Shown here: positions 61,834 to 64,000 of the stretch, one piece after another
How the letters are laid out: every line of letters begins with the position of its first letter
How positions within the stretch are numbered: position 1 is the first letter of the stretch
Assembly (NCBI GenBank): GCA_963843525.1
Contig: CAWJKM010000007.1
Location: 372,001 to 436,000, forward strand
Length of the DNA: 64,000 nucleotides
Source: DATJPR01 sp963843525
GTDB lineage: Bacteria; Bacteroidota; Ignavibacteria; UBA10030; UBA6906
Direction: 5' to 3'
Translations under genes and position numbers: made by a program
Notes under the pieces: model-generated
What the model was told of the DNA's origin: nothing
Database searches by the model: none
The model's input: the letters and a program-made list of their open reading frames with translations, nothing else

Positions 61834-64000
61834 GCGGTAGATACCTCATATTGTGTCTCCTCGCATCTGTACTTTTTGCCCGAGCGTTCGGCGGGCAGAT
61901 CGCGGGGCGCGTGACCGCGAGGGAGAACGGGGAGGGACTCGTAGGCGTCAGGGTGTACCTCGTAGGGACCGTCCGCGGGGTAAGTACGGATATGCATGGA
62001 GACTTTGTCATTCCCAATCTCGCTGCAGGAAAGTACTCTGTGATGTTTTCCTCGTTGGGGTATCGACGGGAAACGCGCCCCGAGATCGTGGTGGAAGAAG
62101 GGCGGACGACGACTGTCGATGTTGCGCTCGAGTCCGTGCCGATCGAAACTGACCCCATTGTTGTCACCGCAAATAAGCGGGAACAATCGCTCGAAGAGGT
62201 CCCTGTGAGCATCTCTGTACTCGATGCAACCGACATCGCACGCCGTAATGCTCAGACCATCGATGAAGCACTCCGCTACATTCCCGGGGTCAACATCACG
62301 GGCACCCAGGTGAACATCCGGGGCTCCAGCGGGTACAGTCTCGGGGCGGGGAGCCGTGTGCTCATGCTCCTCGATGGCATCCCGTTCATTGCGGGCGACA
62401 CCGGAGAACTGAATTTCGAATCGATCCCGATGGAAGAGGTGGACCGGATTGAAGTCGTGAAGGGAGCGAGTTCGGCTCTCTACGGTTCGAATGCCCTCGG
62501 CGGCGTCATCAATCTTATTACGAAGCCCATCGCGGAGGGATCGGCGACTACCGTCCGCATCTTCGAAGGGGTGTACAGCAAGTTCCCGTATGCGGAATGG
62601 AACTGGTCATCCAAAGACCGCTATTTTGCCGGTCAATCGGTGAGTCATGTCCGGAGAGTGGGAGATCTCGGCCTGTCGTTCTTTTTCTCACACCAATCGG
62701 ACGACGGATACCGGCAGAACGACTACCACCACCGGTACAACGTGCTTGTGCGCGCGAAGGAGAATTTTTCGTCGACAAGTTCTCTGGCGCTCAACCTGGG
62801 GTTGGCGTCCGAGAATGAAGGGCAGTTTCTTTACTGGCGGAATATCGACTCCGCGCTGATTCCGCCGCTCCGCCACGAGACCGACAATGAAGTCTCCACG
62901 AGATACTTCCTGAGCGGTCTCTACAATATCGCATTGTCCGACCATGTCCTCTTTACCGTCAAAGGCCTCTGGTATCACAATAATTGGGGGGTGGAACAGA
63001 CAGGAGCCGACGCACGTACGGAATCCGTTGCTGATGATTTTCGGCTCGAAGCTCTCGCCACCATCCTCTCGGCAGACATTCATGCCGTCACAGTCGGCGT
63101 CGTCGGCAGCCTTGATCAAATCGGGGGGGATATTTTCGACAAGCAGGAGCTGGGGGGCTTTGCATTTTATGGTCAGGATGAAATGAGGCTTCTGGAACAA
63201 CTCCGCTTGACCATCGGCATGCGGTTTGATTTTCAATCTGTCGGACTCTCAAGCGACGGAGGACAGCTCAATCCGAAAATCGGGGTCACTTACAACCTGT
63301 TCCCCGGGACGGTCCTTCGCGCGTCGTTCGGTGAGGGGTACCGGGTTCCCTCGCTGCCCGAAGCCTTCGTTTCGGCAGGGTCGACGGGAGTGATTGCCGT
63401 CCCCAACAAGGATCTGCGACCGGAAAAAAGCAGATCGGTGGAATTCGGAGTTTCACAGAGAATCGGCGAGATCGGGTCGATGGATATTGCAGCGTTTCTT
63501 TCCGACATCGACAACCTGATCGAGCCCGGCCTGATCTACTCGGGGACTGACCTTGAAGTCCAGTGGAGGAATGTCACCAGAGCACGCATTCAAGGTTTCG
63601 AAACGTCCCTCAAATGGGGGCTCTTCGGCGGCGCACTGATGTCCGGCGTCGGATATACTTACGCCTATCCACAGGACCTCACGCTTCATGAATTGCTCAA
63701 GTACCGTCCTCGACATGTGCTCTATCTCAATGCAGACACCCGACTTGGCTGGTTCACCGCCTCCGTGGATTTCCGGTATATCAGCAGAGTTGACCGCATC
63801 GACGACGAACTTGTCTTTGCGGGGGTGATCCCCGACGGAGACCAGCGAGTCCCGATCTACGTGACCGACATCCGGATAGGCGGCGACTTTTCTCTTGGCG
63901 CCACGATGTTCTCCGTAAGTTTTAACGTGAATAATGTCTTTCAACACCGATATATCGAATTAATAGGCAACGTGATGCCCCCCCGGAATTTCGTAATCGT
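61830..64000 (+). CDS. TonB-dependent outer-membrane receptor (3' end outside window)
   Basis: 723 residues visible, open to the last base. A signal peptide (MSGRYLILCLLASVLFARAF) is followed by a carboxypeptidase-regulatory-like domain (GRVTARENGEGLVGVRVYLVG to ~110), a plug domain (VPVSISVLDATDIARRNAQ, IRGSSGYSLGAGSRVLMLLDG, VEVVKGASSALYGSNALGGVINLIT-like at 170-230) and a 22-strand barrel (YRVPSLPEAFVSAG, NKDLRPEKSRSVEFG, NVNNVFQHRYIE). It imports a scarce ligand (iron chelate, vitamin or glycan) using TonB energy. By the position of NVNNVFQHRYIEL, only a few C-terminal residues should be missing. It starts within the lipoprotein stop. Confidence 0.93.
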   Translation, partial: MSGRYLILCLLASVLFARAFGGQIAGRVTARENGEGLVGVRVYLVGTVRGVSTDMHGDFVIPNLAAGKYSVMFSSLGYRRETRPEIVVEEGRTTTVDVALESVPIETDPIVVTANKREQSLEEVPVSISVLDATDIARRNAQTIDEALRYIPGVNITGTQVNIRGSSGYSLGAGSRVLMLLDGIPFIAGDTGELNFESIPMEEVDRIEVVKGASSALYGSNALGGVINLITKPIAEGSATTVRIFEGVYSKFPYAEWNWSSKDRYFAGQSVSHVRRVGDLGLSFFFSHQSDDGYRQNDYHHRYNVLVRAKENFSSTSSLALNLGLASENEGQFLYWRNIDSALIPPLRHETDNEVSTRYFLSGLYNIALSDHVLFTVKGLWYHNNWGVEQTGADARTESVADDFRLEALATILSADIHAVTVGVVGSLDQIGGDIFDKQELGGFAFYGQDEMRLLEQLRLTIGMRFDFQSVGLSSDGGQLNPKIGVTYNLFPGTVLRASFGEGYRVPSLPEAFVSAGSTGVIAVPNKDLRPEKSRSVEFGVSQRIGEIGSMDIAAFLSDIDNLIEPGLIYSGTDLEVQWRNVTRARIQGFETSLKWGLFGGALMSGVGYTYAYPQDLTLHELLKYRPRHVLYLNADTRLGWFTASVDFRYISRVDRIDDELVFAGVIPDGDQRVPIYVTDIRIGGDFSLGATMFSVSFNVNNVFQHRYIELIGNVMPPRNFVI

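Overview
The window is bacterial DNA, moderately GC-rich and gene-dense. It probably comes from the FCB superphylum (Bacteroidota/Ignavibacteriota side). The best clue is a secreted protein (3024-5876) whose C-terminal sorting domain contains the NYPNPFNP motif typical of type IX secretion cargo in Ignavibacteria-like lineages. Supporting clues are many signal-peptide and lipoprotein genes, a SusC-like TonB receptor with a carboxypeptidase-regulatory N-domain, a periplasmic two-component propeller hybrid kinase, and many glycoside hydrolases. The exact lineage cannot be fixed from this sequence. I saw no rRNA, tRNA or CRISPR array.

Layout. 1-2675 (minus): a cupredoxin, an outer-membrane barrel and the start of a cache-domain sensor, running off the left edge. 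3024-5876: a metzincin-like T9SS-exported protein. 6203-8635 (minus): a membrane protein, a winged-helix regulator and a DUF4173 membrane protein, with matching inverted-repeat operators at both transcription-unit fronts. 8954-12040: a ROK kinase and a membrane-anchored beta-lactamase-fold serine hydrolase. 12210-15575: katG facing a secreted esterase. 16290-27133: a carbohydrate region with a frameshifted PIG-L deacetylase, secreted GH5, GH38-like enzyme, URO-D-like protein, sugar porter and GH30. GH130 at 31440-32579 probably belongs to the same theme.

28.6-35.3 kb is the most unusual part. A REP-associated tyrosine transposase (RAYT) gene at 33048-33647 sits among nine copies of a GCCTAGGC-centred imperfect palindrome. 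All five copies on its left (four in an 88-bp tandem array) point one way and all four on its right point the other way. A heavily decayed gene (34099-34915) lies inside this zone. cfa, an SDR gene and an aldo/keto reductase gene surround it.

35.5-46.4 kb: a large hybrid histidine kinase, a barrel protein, a secreted Memo-like protein, and a deoC / double-domain aldehyde dehydrogenase / DinB-like operon. 46.7-49.7 kb: a barrel protein plus a phospholipase-D-like lipoprotein gene split by one extra base in a G run. 49.7-53.4 kb (minus): an SDR, a Tat-exported TIM-barrel protein and a cNMP-binding/methyltransferase fusion. 54.2-55.5 kb: a glycosyltransferase. 55.8-61.1 kb: an envelope-type operon of ECF sigma factor, anti-sigma factor with HEAT repeats, DUF4097 protein and DUF5916 barrel, coupled by overlapping or abutting codons. 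61.3 kb to the end: a small lipoprotein overlapping a TonB-dependent receptor that runs to the right edge.
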